Source of the DNA: Pseudoalteromonas shioyasakiensis
GTDB lineage: Bacteria; Pseudomonadota; Gammaproteobacteria; Enterobacterales; Alteromonadaceae
Direction of reading: 5' to 3'
Length of the DNA: 64,000 nucleotides
NCBI RefSeq assembly: GCF_001550135.1
Contig: NZ_LRUE01000002.1
Coordinates: forward strand, 124,001-188,000
Part shown: one piece after another, positions 1 through 8,551 of the stretch
Layout: each line of letters starts with the position of its first letter
How positions within the stretch are numbered: position 1 is the first letter of the stretch
Position numbers and translations under genes: made by a program
Notes under the pieces: model-generated
What the model was told of the DNA's origin: nothing
The model's input: only the letters and a program-made list of their open reading frames with translations
Databases searched by the model: none

Positions 1-71
1 TCCATAAATTCACACTGCGCTAATTGCGCTAACTGCTCTCTTAAAGGAAGAGTATTAAAATAATTCGCCAT
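1..71 (-). CDS. ilvC: Ketol-acid reductoisomerase, N-terminal fragment (cut by window start)
   Basis: Only the first 23 codons are in the window, read on the minus strand from the ATG at 71-69. The peptide begins MANYFNTLPLREQLAQ, which matches the very conserved start of IlvC (MANYFNTLNLRQQLAQ in enterobacteria). IlvC is the NADPH-dependent cytoplasmic enzyme that isomerises and reduces acetolactate or acetohydroxybutyrate in isoleucine-valine synthesis. The divergent gene to the right is the LysR regulator IlvY, the classical partner and activator of ilvC, which supports the call. The rest of the gene lies outside the window. Confidence 0.9.
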   Translation of the reverse strand, partial: MANYFNTLPLREQLAQLAQCEFM

Positions 72-217
72 TGTTAGTGTCCTATAAATACAATTTTGTT
101 AGAAAATCAAAGAACCGACGTGGTGTTCTTTGTATGTATTAACACTATGCAATTTTTTACCTTGCGTAAAATGATATATTTGAATTAAAGTATTTCATAA
201 AATGAAATGGTGGCGAT
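72..217. promoter_or_regulatory. ilvC-ilvY divergent control region with three inverted repeats
   Basis: This 146-base gap separates two divergent genes and should hold both promoters and the IlvY operators. Three inverted repeats are visible: CAAAGAAC/GTTCTTTG at 108-115 and 125-132; TTTTAC/GTAAAA at 155-160 and 166-171; and ATTTCAT-AAA-ATGAAAT at 192-208, which lies ten bases before the ilvY start. In E. coli, IlvY binds tandem operators here and activates ilvC when acetolactate or acetohydroxybutyrate is present. Which repeat is the operator is inference. The first repeat lies within the likely ilvC leader and could instead form an RNA hairpin. Confidence 0.55.
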
Positions 218-1120
218 ATGGATCACAAACATCTTAATTACTTTTTGGCGTTAGCTAAGACGCTGCACTTTGCTAGGGCCAGTGAGCTTTGCCATATCAG
301 TGCGCCCACTTTGAGCCGCAACATCAAGCAACTTGAAGAAGAAGTTGGGGTAGTGCTGTTTAATCGGGATAATCGCACCGTCAAATTAACTCGCGAGGGT
401 GAGTCATTTATTGAGTACGCTAATGCGACGCTGGCTAACTGGCATCGTTTTAAGGCTAATGTGCAAGAGCCGCAACAGCATGTTTATGGCAATGTCAGTA
501 TTTATTGCTCAGTAACCGCCTCTTATAGCTTTTTACACCAAATACTTGAGCAACTGCGAATGCAACATCCATATATTGAAATTACCCTCAATACCGGTGA
601 TCCTGCTCTTGCCATAAACCGTGTTTTAGATGGCCATGAAGATATGGCTATTGCCGCAAAACCGATGAAGTTACCTGGGCAAATAGCCTTCACCAGCGTT
701 GGTTACTCACCATTAGTATTGATAGCACCAAAAATAGCGTGCCCGATCAGTGAAAAGCTTTCTGACAATGAACAAATTGATTGGTCAGATTTAGAGTTTA
801 TCGTTGCTGAGCAGGGGTTATCTAGGCAGCGGCTTGAGCAGTGGTGGCGTAAAAAGAATATTCATGGTCGTATTTATGCGCAAGTTGCTGGCCACGAAGC
901 CATGGTTTCTATGGTGAGCTTAGGTTTAGGCATTGCCATGGTGCCAAAAATTGTACTGGATAACAGCCCGCTCAAAGATAAAGTACAAATAGTGAGTGAT
1001 GCAGAGCAGACTATTGCAGGATTTGAAATTGGTCTAGCTGTTTTAAATAAAGAGCGCCATGATCCGGCACTCAACGCAATTTGGAGTATTGCTCAATCGC
1101 TTACTCAGCAAGCAATCTAG
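218..1120 (+). CDS. ilvY: LysR-family transcriptional activator IlvY
   Basis: This 300-residue protein has an N-terminal LysR winged helix-turn-helix (about 1-60, with LSRNIKQLEEEVGVVLFNRD typical of the family) and a periplasmic-binding-protein-like effector domain (about 90-290). The RDNRTVKLT stretch after the recognition helix resembles enterobacterial IlvY (RDNRTVTLT). Its place, divergent from ilvC, is the diagnostic context. It should activate ilvC in response to the IlvC substrates and repress its own transcription. The start ATG at 218 gives the normal length for the family. The identity rests on context plus the N-terminal match. Confidence 0.88.
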   Translation: MDHKHLNYFLALAKTLHFARASELCHISAPTLSRNIKQLEEEVGVVLFNRDNRTVKLTREGESFIEYANATLANWHRFKANVQEPQQHVYGNVSIYCSVTASYSFLHQILEQLRMQHPYIEITLNTGDPALAINRVLDGHEDMAIAAKPMKLPGQIAFTSVGYSPLVLIAPKIACPISEKLSDNEQIDWSDLEFIVAEQGLSRQRLEQWWRKKNIHGRIYAQVAGHEAMVSMVSLGLGIAMVPKIVLDNSPLKDKVQIVSDAEQTIAGFEIGLAVLNKERHDPALNAIWSIAQSLTQQAI

Positions 1121-1326
1121 CTTAAGATCTAGTCACTAACACTTTATTGTTAAATATATTATGTTGATACAAATGGCTTAATTTAAATTAATTATTTAGT
1201 ATTGGTTTTTGTAAAAAATATTCGTGGTTTTTGCTGGTTTTACGTTTGTAAAATCCTTTTTCATTGATTTTTTTAATGGGGTTGATACCGTATTTTTAAA
1301 TAATAAAACTTTCATGGCCTAGACTC

Positions 1327-2376
1327 ATGATACTTTCAGCGCAAGCCGAACACTCTTTAAGCTACTCGAGCCACTGTCTGAAGCTCGCAATTCCTCTAAT
1401 GGTTAAGTACAAAATGCCAATTACTCCGCTTAATTATGCGCTTTGGTATTGTTATGTTAGCGAAAAGAACCAAGACTTAAACGAAGAGCTTGATAGTATT
1501 ATTAAAAAGCACAATACCTGTAGCCATGAGCAGGCAAAGCAGCTTTTCAACAAGTATTTATCTCGGGACGACTTGGCACTATTTTATCAGCTATCTGGCG
1601 GCTTTAATGATGTTGTAGGCAGAGTTCACCAAGATATCAATGAAGCACTTAGTTACTCAGCAGATTTTAATGAAGCCCTGCAAGAATGCCGTGACACACT
1701 AACTAGTGCAGATATAAGTCAGGAAAGCGGCTTTGATGATGTACTTGATTGTGTAGAGCGCTTAAGTGATGAGTCGGCAGCTTTGCAAAGTCGTGCACAA
1801 GATTTTCAAAATCAGCTTGCGCTGGCTTACTCAGAAATTACAGAATTAAAACAAGAGCTTGTTAGGTCACGAAGTAAAGCCGAAAAAGACCCGCTTACTG
1901 GGCTATATAACCGCGGTAAATTTGATGAAGATATCACGCGGTTTTGTCAAACCAATGACCTAGCAGAAGTCGCCGTTCTTACTATGGTCGATATCGATCA
2001 CTTTAAACAGTTTAACGACACCTTTGGCCATCAAAAAGGGGATCAAGTTTTGCGTGCAGTTTCGGCAAAACTACTTAAACATGTATCTAGTGTTGGTCAG
2101 GCCTATCGTTATGGTGGTGAAGAGTTTTGCTTTACCGCACAGTTTGCCAGTATTAGTGACATGACTAACTTCACTCAGCAATTACGTCAAGCTGTAACCA
2201 AATTACAAATTAAAGACCCTAAATCTAATAAGGTGTTAAGCCAAGTCACTGCTAGCTTTGGTATTGCTATAAAAGCTAAAAATAGTAATCCAGAACAACT
2301 CATAGCAAAAGCCGATAAAGCACTCTATTTAGCCAAAGAGCATGGCCGAAATCGTATCGAAATCGTTGAAGAGTAA
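1327..2376 (+). CDS. GGDEF diguanylate cyclase
   Basis: A 349-residue soluble protein with no signal peptide or membrane segment. The C-terminal GGDEF domain starts at DPLTGLYNR (about residue 188) and carries an intact GGEEF active-site loop at 263-267, so it should make cyclic di-GMP from two GTP. The inhibitory I-site (RxxD five residues before GGEEF) is replaced by SSVG, so product feedback inhibition is probably absent. A predicted coiled coil (about 135-185) links it to an N-terminal helical domain with NYALWYCYVSEKNQDLNEEL. That domain resembles the N-terminus of DgcP-type cyclases, which in Pseudomonas work with the polar protein FimV; this comparison is from memory. It sits alone, upstream of the MipA module on the same strand. 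Confidence 0.88.
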   Translation: MILSAQAEHSLSYSSHCLKLAIPLMVKYKMPITPLNYALWYCYVSEKNQDLNEELDSIIKKHNTCSHEQAKQLFNKYLSRDDLALFYQLSGGFNDVVGRVHQDINEALSYSADFNEALQECRDTLTSADISQESGFDDVLDCVERLSDESAALQSRAQDFQNQLALAYSEITELKQELVRSRSKAEKDPLTGLYNRGKFDEDITRFCQTNDLAEVAVLTMVDIDHFKQFNDTFGHQKGDQVLRAVSAKLLKHVSSVGQAYRYGGEEFCFTAQFASISDMTNFTQQLRQAVTKLQIKDPKSNKVLSQVTASFGIAIKAKNSNPEQLIAKADKALYLAKEHGRNRIEIVEE

Positions 2377-2492
2377 CAAACTTAACCGATATATGTATCA
2401 AATTTGTGAATAGTTGTAACCTTGCAACGACAGTTTGTTCACATCTTGATATTATGCTCTTATTGCAAAACCCCTTTGGTCGTAAAATAACA

Positions 2493-3377
2493 ATGAAATC
2501 TCAAACGATCAGGATGTGCGCAGCGGTTTGTGTCTTGATAGGCATGCTAGTAAGTCAAGCAAGCGCCGATGACTCAACGCGCACTGAACGTGAAAGCCGT
2601 GTGGCAAATCAACAGATCGATACCCAGCAGTGGCACCTAAGTATTAATACGGGAGCTGGGGTGATCACGAACCCACTTCATGGTGGTGATAACTTACCAT
2701 TAATTGTGCTGCCTGAAATCGCTTTTTATGGTGAAAAATGGTTCTTTGATAATGGCCGTTTAGGTTATTCATTCCAAGAAAGCGATACTCATGTTGTTAA
2801 TTTCGTTACCGAGTTCAACCCTGAGACTCGTTTTTTTATTGATTTTCACCCAAGCAATGTTTTTGCACTGCAAACATCGAATAGCTTTATTGTTGAATCG
2901 ACCACCAGTAATGAACTGGCAGAAAAGTCGGTATCGACAAACGATATTAAAAAGAGACGATGGGCATTAGATGCTGGCTTAAGCTATCACTATATTCATA
3001 ATAATCATGTGATTTCTTTACAGGCACTAGCCGATGTTTCAGGTGTATATAAAGGTCTTCGTAGTGCATTACAATGGCAGTCACATCACCGAATAGGAAA
3101 CCTATCTGTCGCACCTAGCTTAGGGGTTTGGTACAAATCAGCCAGACTAAATGATTATTTTTATGGTTTATCGGCTAAAGAGTCCTCATATGGGGAAATA
3201 GATGTTGGCAGTAGTTGGCAACCTTATGCTAAAATCGACGCCCGTTGGCCCCTGAGTGAGGCTAACTCTCTTCGTTTTCATTTAGCATATTATGACTACT
3301 CAGCCGTGGATGACAGTCCGCTTTTTGAACACACGTACTCGATGACTGCATTTATAGGATTCAATCATATTTTTTAA
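2493..3377 (+). CDS. MipA/OmpV-family outer-membrane protein (module A)
   Basis: From the ATG at 2493 the protein is 294 residues with a signal peptide (MKSQTIRM... ending QASA, about 1-25). An upstream in-frame ATG at 2406 would add 29 residues that spoil the signal peptide, so 2493 is preferred. The mature part has alternating beta-strand patterns and ends in phenylalanine (FIGFNHIF), as outer-membrane barrels do. The family includes MipA, a scaffold for the lytic transglycosylase MltA, and OmpV of Vibrio. It is the first gene of a tight four-gene set with a DUF3019 protein one base downstream and an RstA/RstB-like pair. A diverged copy of the whole set lies at 11.4-14.6 kb. The precise role is unknown. 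Confidence 0.8.
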   Translation: MKSQTIRMCAAVCVLIGMLVSQASADDSTRTERESRVANQQIDTQQWHLSINTGAGVITNPLHGGDNLPLIVLPEIAFYGEKWFFDNGRLGYSFQESDTHVVNFVTEFNPETRFFIDFHPSNVFALQTSNSFIVESTTSNELAEKSVSTNDIKKRRWALDAGLSYHYIHNNHVISLQALADVSGVYKGLRSALQWQSHHRIGNLSVAPSLGVWYKSARLNDYFYGLSAKESSYGEIDVGSSWQPYAKIDARWPLSEANSLRFHLAYYDYSAVDDSPLFEHTYSMTAFIGFNHIF

Positions 3378-3378
3378 T

Positions 3379-3765
3379 ATGAAGTATTTTGTTTTTAGTC
3401 TGTGTGTGTTTGTTGCTGTTATTTGGGTTACCCCAAGCCATGCGCAAGCGACTCAGTTTGATATCACGCCAAAAGTGTGTGTTGTATTACAACAGCACGA
3501 ATTTTGTGATCTTGAGTTAAAAATCAGCTGGCAAACACAGCTGCCTCAAGATCTGTGTTTGTTTCAAAATAACCAACAAATTCAATGCTGGAACGACAGC
3601 AAAAAAGGGCTTTACAGCCATAAAGCGCGGGTTCAGGTTGAAACAATATACTCCTTAGTCAATCCGCACACGGGGAGCAAAATTGCGACCGCAAAAGTCG
3701 AAGTGCAAAGCACCGAAGCAAAAACAACGAGGCGTAGATTACGCTCACCGTGGAGCTTTTTTTAA
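3379..3765 (+). CDS. DUF3019-family periplasmic protein (module A)
   Basis: A 128-residue protein with a signal peptide (about 1-22, ending PSHA) and a small beta-rich domain of unknown function. Four cysteines are spaced as in its paralogue at 13.4 kb: KVCVVLQQHEFC, DLCLF and QCWND. This suggests two disulphides in the periplasm. The C-terminus is basic and aromatic (TRRRLRSPWSFF). It begins one base after the MipA stop, and its end lies just before the ribosome-binding site of the response regulator, so the four genes are very probably one operon. The family assignment is from recall; no function can be given. An accessory sensor or ligand-binding role for the kinase is inference. Confidence 0.72.
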   Translation: MKYFVFSLCVFVAVIWVTPSHAQATQFDITPKVCVVLQQHEFCDLELKISWQTQLPQDLCLFQNNQQIQCWNDSKKGLYSHKARVQVETIYSLVNPHTGSKIATAKVEVQSTEAKTTRRRLRSPWSFF

Positions 3766-3779
3766 TTCAGGAGCAACCA

Positions 3780-4472
3780 ATGGCAAAGATTTTACTTGTT
3801 GAAGATGATCTCGGCTTACAGCAGTTAACACGTGATTACCTTCAACATAATGGGTTGGATGTTGCGGTCCTTGAACGCGGCGACGAAGTATTTGAATACC
3901 TTGAAAACAACCCAGTTGATTTAATGATTTTAGATGTCATGTTACCGGGTAAAGATGGCTTTAGCGTTTGCCGTCAGGTACGTGATAAATTTAGCTTACC
4001 TATCTTAATGCTGACAGCTAAAGGTGAGGACTTTGACCAAGTGATTGGCCTTGAACTTGGCGCAGATGATTATGTAATTAAGCCTGCAGAACCTCGTGTA
4101 TTGTTAGCACGTATCAATGCATTGTTACGTCGCGGTCAAGCTACAAACAAAGCGCCAGAAGAGCTTAGCTTTGGCGATTTAACCATTGATAAAACTAGCC
4201 GCATTGTTACACTTAAAGGCAGTGAAATTACACTGACTTCTCATGAATTTGAGCTGCTTTGGTTGCTTGCGTCAAATGCTGGTGAAGTGTTAAGTCGTGA
4301 GCATGTTCATCAACACATGATTGGTCGTCAATATGATGGTTTAGACCGAACCGTTGACGTACGTGTATCGCGTATCCGTAAGAAATTAGGTGATAACAGT
4401 GATAAACCATACCGAATTAAAACAGTTTGGGGACAGGGTTACCTTTTTGTATCTGACGCATGGGATATGTAA
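3780..4472 (+). CDS. OmpR/PhoB-family response regulator, RstA-like (module A)
   Basis: The ATG at 3780 follows a good ribosome-binding site (AGGAG) and gives MAKILLVEDD, the normal receiver start; an earlier ATG at 3750 is unlikely. The 230-residue protein has a receiver domain with acidic pair E8/D9/D10, phosphorylated Asp52 (MILDVMLPG), T79 and K101, then an OmpR-type winged helix (about 130-228). The segment YDGLDRTVDVRVSRIRKKL resembles E. coli RstA (YDGLDRSVDVAISRLRKKL). The cognate kinase gene starts six bases after its stop. It probably controls the operon itself and other envelope genes, which is inference. Confidence 0.9.
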   Translation: MAKILLVEDDLGLQQLTRDYLQHNGLDVAVLERGDEVFEYLENNPVDLMILDVMLPGKDGFSVCRQVRDKFSLPILMLTAKGEDFDQVIGLELGADDYVIKPAEPRVLLARINALLRRGQATNKAPEELSFGDLTIDKTSRIVTLKGSEITLTSHEFELLWLLASNAGEVLSREHVHQHMIGRQYDGLDRTVDVRVSRIRKKLGDNSDKPYRIKTVWGQGYLFVSDAWDM

Positions 4473-4478
4473 TTTTTA

Positions 4479-5726
4479 ATGGGGAAACTATTTGCTAGCT
4501 TATATCTTTATATAATAGTTTCTCTGTTTCTAGTTAGTGGGGTCATAGAGCAGTTATGGCCCTACGAAGAAACCCAACAACAAATAGCCCTTGACCAAGA
4601 ATTTGGTAAATCTCTGTGGTTATTAAGCCAAACTGAAAATGGTTTAGCGACACTCCAGCAAGAATTCGAAAGCGAGATAATTAACCTCACCGATCTAGCA
4701 CTTCCTGAAGACCTAAAAACACAGCTCAAAAATGACCATTACCTGTATTTGTTCAATCAAGAACAAAAAGTGGTTTGGTACATAGCCCTTAATGACACTC
4801 AGCTTTTACATGTAGGCCCACTTTCAGTTGAAAATCCAAACTTTAGCTCTGTTTGGCCTTACTTTTTATTATTGACCGTGATTGGCTTGCCAATTGGACT
4901 CTGGAGCCTATTGCTTTGGCGTGACTTTAATAAATTGACGCTCGCCTGTGAAGCTGTAGGAGGATCGCAAGACTTTGAGCTTCACGATGCCTCAAAATCT
5001 TTTTTTCTGCCGATTACTGATACCCTAAACGCGATGCAAGAGCGTATTCAGTATTTACTGGCTGCGCAGCAAGAACTAACTTCTTCCGTTTCTCATGAGT
5101 TTAGAACGCCCCTTGCGCGTTTAAAGTTTGCTGTTGCCATGCTCGAAGAGCAAATCGAGAATGAAAAGTCGTATACATACATTGATAACATGCAGGCTGA
5201 TATTGCAGAGCTTGAAGCACTGGTGTCAGAAATGCTTGAATACGCACGACTTGATTCACACCAACCAAGCTTAAAGCCCCGTTCCTGTGACCTAACAGCG
5301 CTTATCAATAGTGTGGTGAATAAACTCGAGTTTGCTACTGATATAGAGGTAGCAGTTACTGCACCTAAGCAGCTTTACTACGAGTGTGACGAGCATTTTA
5401 TGGCGCGTTGTATTCAAAACCTATTAGGCAATGCACAAAAATACGCCAACCATAAAATTCATGTAAGTCTAGAAGAGTTGGGTGATTCGATACAAATAAG
5501 TGTTGAAGACGATGGTCCTGGGATCGCTAAATCTGAGTGGCAAAGTATATTTAAGCCATTTACTCGTTTAGATAAAAGCCGAGACAAGAAAACCGGCGGC
5601 TTTGGGTTAGGGCTTGCCATTGTTGCTAAAATTGTTAGTTGGCATCAAGGGCAGTCTGAGGTGTGTGATTCACCTTTAGGTGGAGCTAAATTTACTATTC
5701 ATTTGTTTAAAAGTAACTCGCTTTAA
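4479..5726 (+). CDS. Sensor histidine kinase, RstB-like (module A)
   Basis: A 415-residue membrane kinase: first membrane helix about 5-24, periplasmic domain of about 100 residues, second helix about 127-147, a degenerate HAMP linker, HisKA with SVSHEFRTPLARL (His206) and a catalytic domain with DDGPGIAKSEW (about 344) and GGFGLGLAI. The tail PFTRLDKSRDKKTGG closely resembles E. coli RstB (PFVRLDPSRDRSTGG). The periplasmic part is short, without a recognised sensor fold, so the signal is unknown. As the last gene of the four-gene module it is followed by a strong terminator. It presumably phosphorylates the regulator encoded just upstream. Confidence 0.88.
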   Translation: MGKLFASLYLYIIVSLFLVSGVIEQLWPYEETQQQIALDQEFGKSLWLLSQTENGLATLQQEFESEIINLTDLALPEDLKTQLKNDHYLYLFNQEQKVVWYIALNDTQLLHVGPLSVENPNFSSVWPYFLLLTVIGLPIGLWSLLLWRDFNKLTLACEAVGGSQDFELHDASKSFFLPITDTLNAMQERIQYLLAAQQELTSSVSHEFRTPLARLKFAVAMLEEQIENEKSYTYIDNMQADIAELEALVSEMLEYARLDSHQPSLKPRSCDLTALINSVVNKLEFATDIEVAVTAPKQLYYECDEHFMARCIQNLLGNAQKYANHKIHVSLEELGDSIQISVEDDGPGIAKSEWQSIFKPFTRLDKSRDKKTGGFGLGLAIVAKIVSWHQGQSEVCDSPLGGAKFTIHLFKSNSL

Positions 5727-5738
5727 ATTGCAGGCATA

Positions 5739-5764
5739 AAAAAAGCGCCTAGGGCGCTTTTTAA
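5739..5764 (+). terminator. Intrinsic terminator after module A
   Basis: The stem AAAAAGCGCC-TAG-GGCGCTTTTT is followed by a short T run, directly downstream of the kinase stop at 5726. The A-rich 5' side means it could also act on the opposite strand for the gene ending at 5839. Confidence 0.85.
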
Positions 5765-5838
5765 AGATTAAAACCAAAAATAAACAAGTAGCAAAGTAAT
5801 AGACCGCACTTAATTATAAAAGTTCGAAAAAAGTTTAA

Positions 5839-6054
5839 TTATTTTTCATCTAATAATGGCATTAGCATTTTTTCAAGGCCATTGAGCTTCACTTCATACA
5901 TCATTGCTAGCTGTGCACCTAACTGGGAATCAGGAAATCCTTGCTGTTTAAACCACACTAAGTAAGGCTCTGGCAGCAACAATAAAGGGCGACCAGCATA
6001 CTTTCCAAATGGCATTTTAGTATTTATGGCGCGTTTGAGTTGAGCTGTATCCAT
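5839..6054 (-). CDS. DUF3820 family protein
   Basis: A 71-residue protein containing the family signature MPFGKYAGRPLLLLPEPYLVWF followed by a short helical tail. I recall this as DUF3820, listed in Pfam as a putative quorum-sensing-regulated virulence factor family, although no biochemical role is established. It is short, cytosolic and has no signal peptide. It is a single gene facing module A, separated from it by the terminator at about 5750. The name should not be taken as evidence of virulence. Confidence 0.75.
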   Translation of the reverse strand: MDTAQLKRAINTKMPFGKYAGRPLLLLPEPYLVWFKQQGFPDSQLGAQLAMMYEVKLNGLEKMLMPLLDEK

Positions 6055-6190
6055 CTTTATCTCAAAGAAATTTTAAAGTTAGATGATACGGTAAAAAGAG
6101 GAGAGAAAATAGGCTGTGACGGGCAAGAAACAGCCTATTTAGTGAGGGATGTAGGCCCTCAGAATAACAATCACTAATTAATTACGGCTA

Positions 6191-6472
6191 TTAGTGTAGC
6201 TGGTGACGACGCTTTTTCGTGAAGCCAAGTTTATTTAGCTTAACGACAATAGCTGGGTCGTCGATTCGTTCTGGTGTTTCACCATCACGAAGAAAATGAT
6301 CGCTTGGTACTTGATATACATCGAGCATCTTGTTGAATAGCACTGTTCTGATATCCATTGCAGTCATGCCATTATTTTGTAACTCATCAAGTTGCTGCTG
6401 AATATCTGAAAGTTTCCCAGCACGTGCGTCATCCGTGTTTGCTAAAAATTCGTTGGTAAACTTATTTTTCAT
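6191..6472 (-). CDS. Uncharacterised small protein
   Basis: A 93-residue hydrophilic protein that I do not recognise. It has no signal peptide or membrane segment, is rich in charged residues, and has a helical middle (DIQQQLDELQNNGMTAMDIRTVLF) followed by a basic C-terminus (LGFTKKRRHQLH). The start at 6472 gives MKNKFTNEFLANTDDARAG. It lies between the DUF3820 gene and the antiporter on the same strand, with gaps of over 130 bases on both sides, so it is probably transcribed alone. Coding is supported by a clean open frame with normal amino-acid composition; the function is unknown. Confidence 0.6.
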   Translation of the reverse strand: MKNKFTNEFLANTDDARAGKLSDIQQQLDELQNNGMTAMDIRTVLFNKMLDVYQVPSDHFLRDGETPERIDDPAIVVKLNKLGFTKKRRHQLH

Positions 6473-6712
6473 TTAAACAACCTCAATCCATCTAACAGTG
6501 CTGAATTAAAAAACAGCGGTACTACACCACACTGTTAAACTTTTTTGTGTTAAAAATAGATACTTAGCTAAGCACCTTGAAATTAATTCTACTCTTTTTT
6601 TTAGCCTGATTGCTAATCTGGATGTAAAGCTTTGTAAATAAGCTTGACCCAATAGAGGGACTGATTTGGTTTGTCGTGAAAACTAGTTAGCCAACTAACT
6701 GAATACAGTGAA

Positions 6713-6756
6713 AATAATTCTCAGTACCATGAGAAGGTACCGAGAATTATTTTTTA
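6713..6756 (-). terminator. Bidirectional hairpin terminator after the CPA2 antiporter
   Basis: A 16-base stem, AATAATTCTCAGTACC at 6713-6728 against GGTACCGAGAATTATT at 6736-6751, has one mismatch and a seven-base loop. It is flanked by A and T runs on either side. It sits immediately downstream of the antiporter stop at 6759. The remaining 6473-6712 stretch shows nothing I can identify. Confidence 0.8.
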
Positions 6757-6758
6757 CA

Positions 6759-8330
6759 TTAAGAGAAAAGTTTTTGTTTTACATGCTCTGCGAAGCCGCT
6801 ACCAGCTTCTAAATAGAAGTTATAAGTAGAGTCGACCCCCATTTCCTCTAGTTCTTTTTGCTGATCTGGGTAGTTTGCAATCGCCGTAACTTGACCTTCA
6901 TAACCAGAAGCACGAAGTTGTTCTAAGGCAAAAATATTTTGCATATGTTTTGGCATTGCAAGCATCACCATACCCACATGTGAGTGGTTTACCCGCTGCC
7001 AAAAGTCAGGGTCAGTGGCATCAGCAAGTAACACCCGGCGGCCTCGGCTAATATGTTTGTCAACAACATCTGGCTTAATATCAATACCAGCGACAAGGTT
7101 TGGGTGAGTTTGACTGATTGTTTCATAGGCACCTGTACCAATTCGGCCCATACCAAAGATCACGATTTTAGTGTCATTTAGATTCACTGGCAGCTCTTCT
7201 GAAAGACGGCTGTCGCTTTCAAATTTAAGTAGCCAATGTTCTATTTTTACATACACTTCATTCGAGCGTTTATTTAATGGTGATGCGAGTATAAAGGTGA
7301 TTGACACAGCGATAGCCATCACGGCTAGCCATTCAGATGTAATCATATTGCTGGTGGCTGCAACGGCGCAGACTATCAAGCCAAATTCACTGTAATTAGC
7401 TAAGCTAAACGCGCTTAATAATGAAGTACGAGCACGTAATTTAAACGCGTTTGTTAGCACATAATAAAGTGCAACTTTTAAAGGCAGAACTAAAATAATG
7501 ATGAGTGCAACAATCACGGCATGGCTGGTCAGCTCTGCATTCAAACCAATGTTTAAGAAAAAGCCAACCAGCAACACGTCTTTTAAATTAAGAAGTGACT
7601 TTGATAATTCACCAGCTTTTTTATGCGATGCGAACATCATACCGATAATCAAAGCACCTAAATCACCTTTAAGACCTGCAAATTCGAATGCCTGGTAACC
7701 AATAATCAGCGCAAAGAAAAAGCCGAACAGGGGTAATAACTCACCGTGTTTTGAGCGATTTAATACCCAAAACATCACTGGGCGTAAAATAGGTAAACCC
7801 ACTAATAATGCCAAAGCCCAAATGTTCGGGGCTTTACCTGTGCTGATGGCTAAGAAGATAACGGCAAAGATATCTTGCATAACTAAGATACCAATGGCGA
7901 TTTTACCATGGAGGCTAGCCATTTCACCGCGTTCTTCAAGTACTTTTACGGCAAACACGGTGCTAGAGAAGCTAAAAGCAAAGCCGACTAACAATGCACT
8001 TTGCCAAGTAAGCTCGTTAAATAAAGGCAGTGCAAGGGCACCAAGCAACAACATAAAACCACTAAAGAGCGTACTGCTTAAAACAATATGCATTGAGGCG
8101 GGCGCCCAAACTTGTGGTTTCATTAAGTTTGATACTTTGAGCTTAAGACCAATGCTAAACAATAATAAAGTAACACCCAAGCTTGCCAACGTATTCAGCA
8201 GCTCGGTTGTCTTATATCCATATAGGTTGAGTGCAAAACCCGCTAATAAAAAGCCGATAAGAGGAGGCAGCTTTAACTGATAAACAGCAAAGCCACAAAC
8301 GAACGCGGTAGCAAAGTAGATTAGTTCCAT
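6759..8330 (-). CDS. CPA2-family monovalent cation:proton antiporter (KefB/YbaL-like)
   Basis: From ATG at 8330 (MELIYFATAFVCGFAVYQL) the protein is 523 residues. An upstream ATG at 8411 would add 27 residues before the first membrane helix and is less likely. About twelve membrane helices form a Na+/H+ exchanger domain (about 1-380) with the GFLLAG and FSSTVFAVKVLEERG motifs typical of Kef-type transporters. A cytoplasmic TrkA-N/Rossmann domain follows, with GMGRIGTGAYE for nucleotide binding (about 390-520). It resembles E. coli YbaL and KefB/C, probable K+ efflux or pH-homeostasis systems. No ancillary KefG/F gene is adjacent. The transported ion cannot be read from sequence. Confidence 0.87.
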   Translation of the reverse strand: MELIYFATAFVCGFAVYQLKLPPLIGFLLAGFALNLYGYKTTELLNTLASLGVTLLLFSIGLKLKVSNLMKPQVWAPASMHIVLSSTLFSGFMLLLGALALPLFNELTWQSALLVGFAFSFSSTVFAVKVLEERGEMASLHGKIAIGILVMQDIFAVIFLAISTGKAPNIWALALLVGLPILRPVMFWVLNRSKHGELLPLFGFFFALIIGYQAFEFAGLKGDLGALIIGMMFASHKKAGELSKSLLNLKDVLLVGFFLNIGLNAELTSHAVIVALIIILVLPLKVALYYVLTNAFKLRARTSLLSAFSLANYSEFGLIVCAVAATSNMITSEWLAVMAIAVSITFILASPLNKRSNEVYVKIEHWLLKFESDSRLSEELPVNLNDTKIVIFGMGRIGTGAYETISQTHPNLVAGIDIKPDVVDKHISRGRRVLLADATDPDFWQRVNHSHVGMVMLAMPKHMQNIFALEQLRASGYEGQVTAIANYPDQQKELEEMGVDSTYNFYLEAGSGFAEHVKQKLFS

Positions 8331-8551
8331 AGTTTTTCTTTTGACTTCATTTGTTAGAAGTGTAGCGAAATATTTGTAGTTGGAAAACAATATCAGACAG
8401 TAAGAGTTCAAAAAATAAGCACTTATACATGATTTATTGATTAATCCGCCAAAAGCATCATTTTTTCGCTGACATTAGCTTTTAATTGTGGTTAAGATGC
8501 ATTAACAAAGGAATTTAAGCCATAGGTTAGAAGCTGGCTTAAGGAGAAAAG

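Noticed and set aside
2406-2492. Longer start for the module A MipA-like protein
   Set aside because: The extra 29 residues contain no signal features and would precede an otherwise perfect signal peptide starting at 2493.
8331-8411. Upstream start for the CPA2 antiporter
   Set aside because: It adds residues unlike the family N-terminus; MELIYFATAF matches the usual beginning of the first helix.
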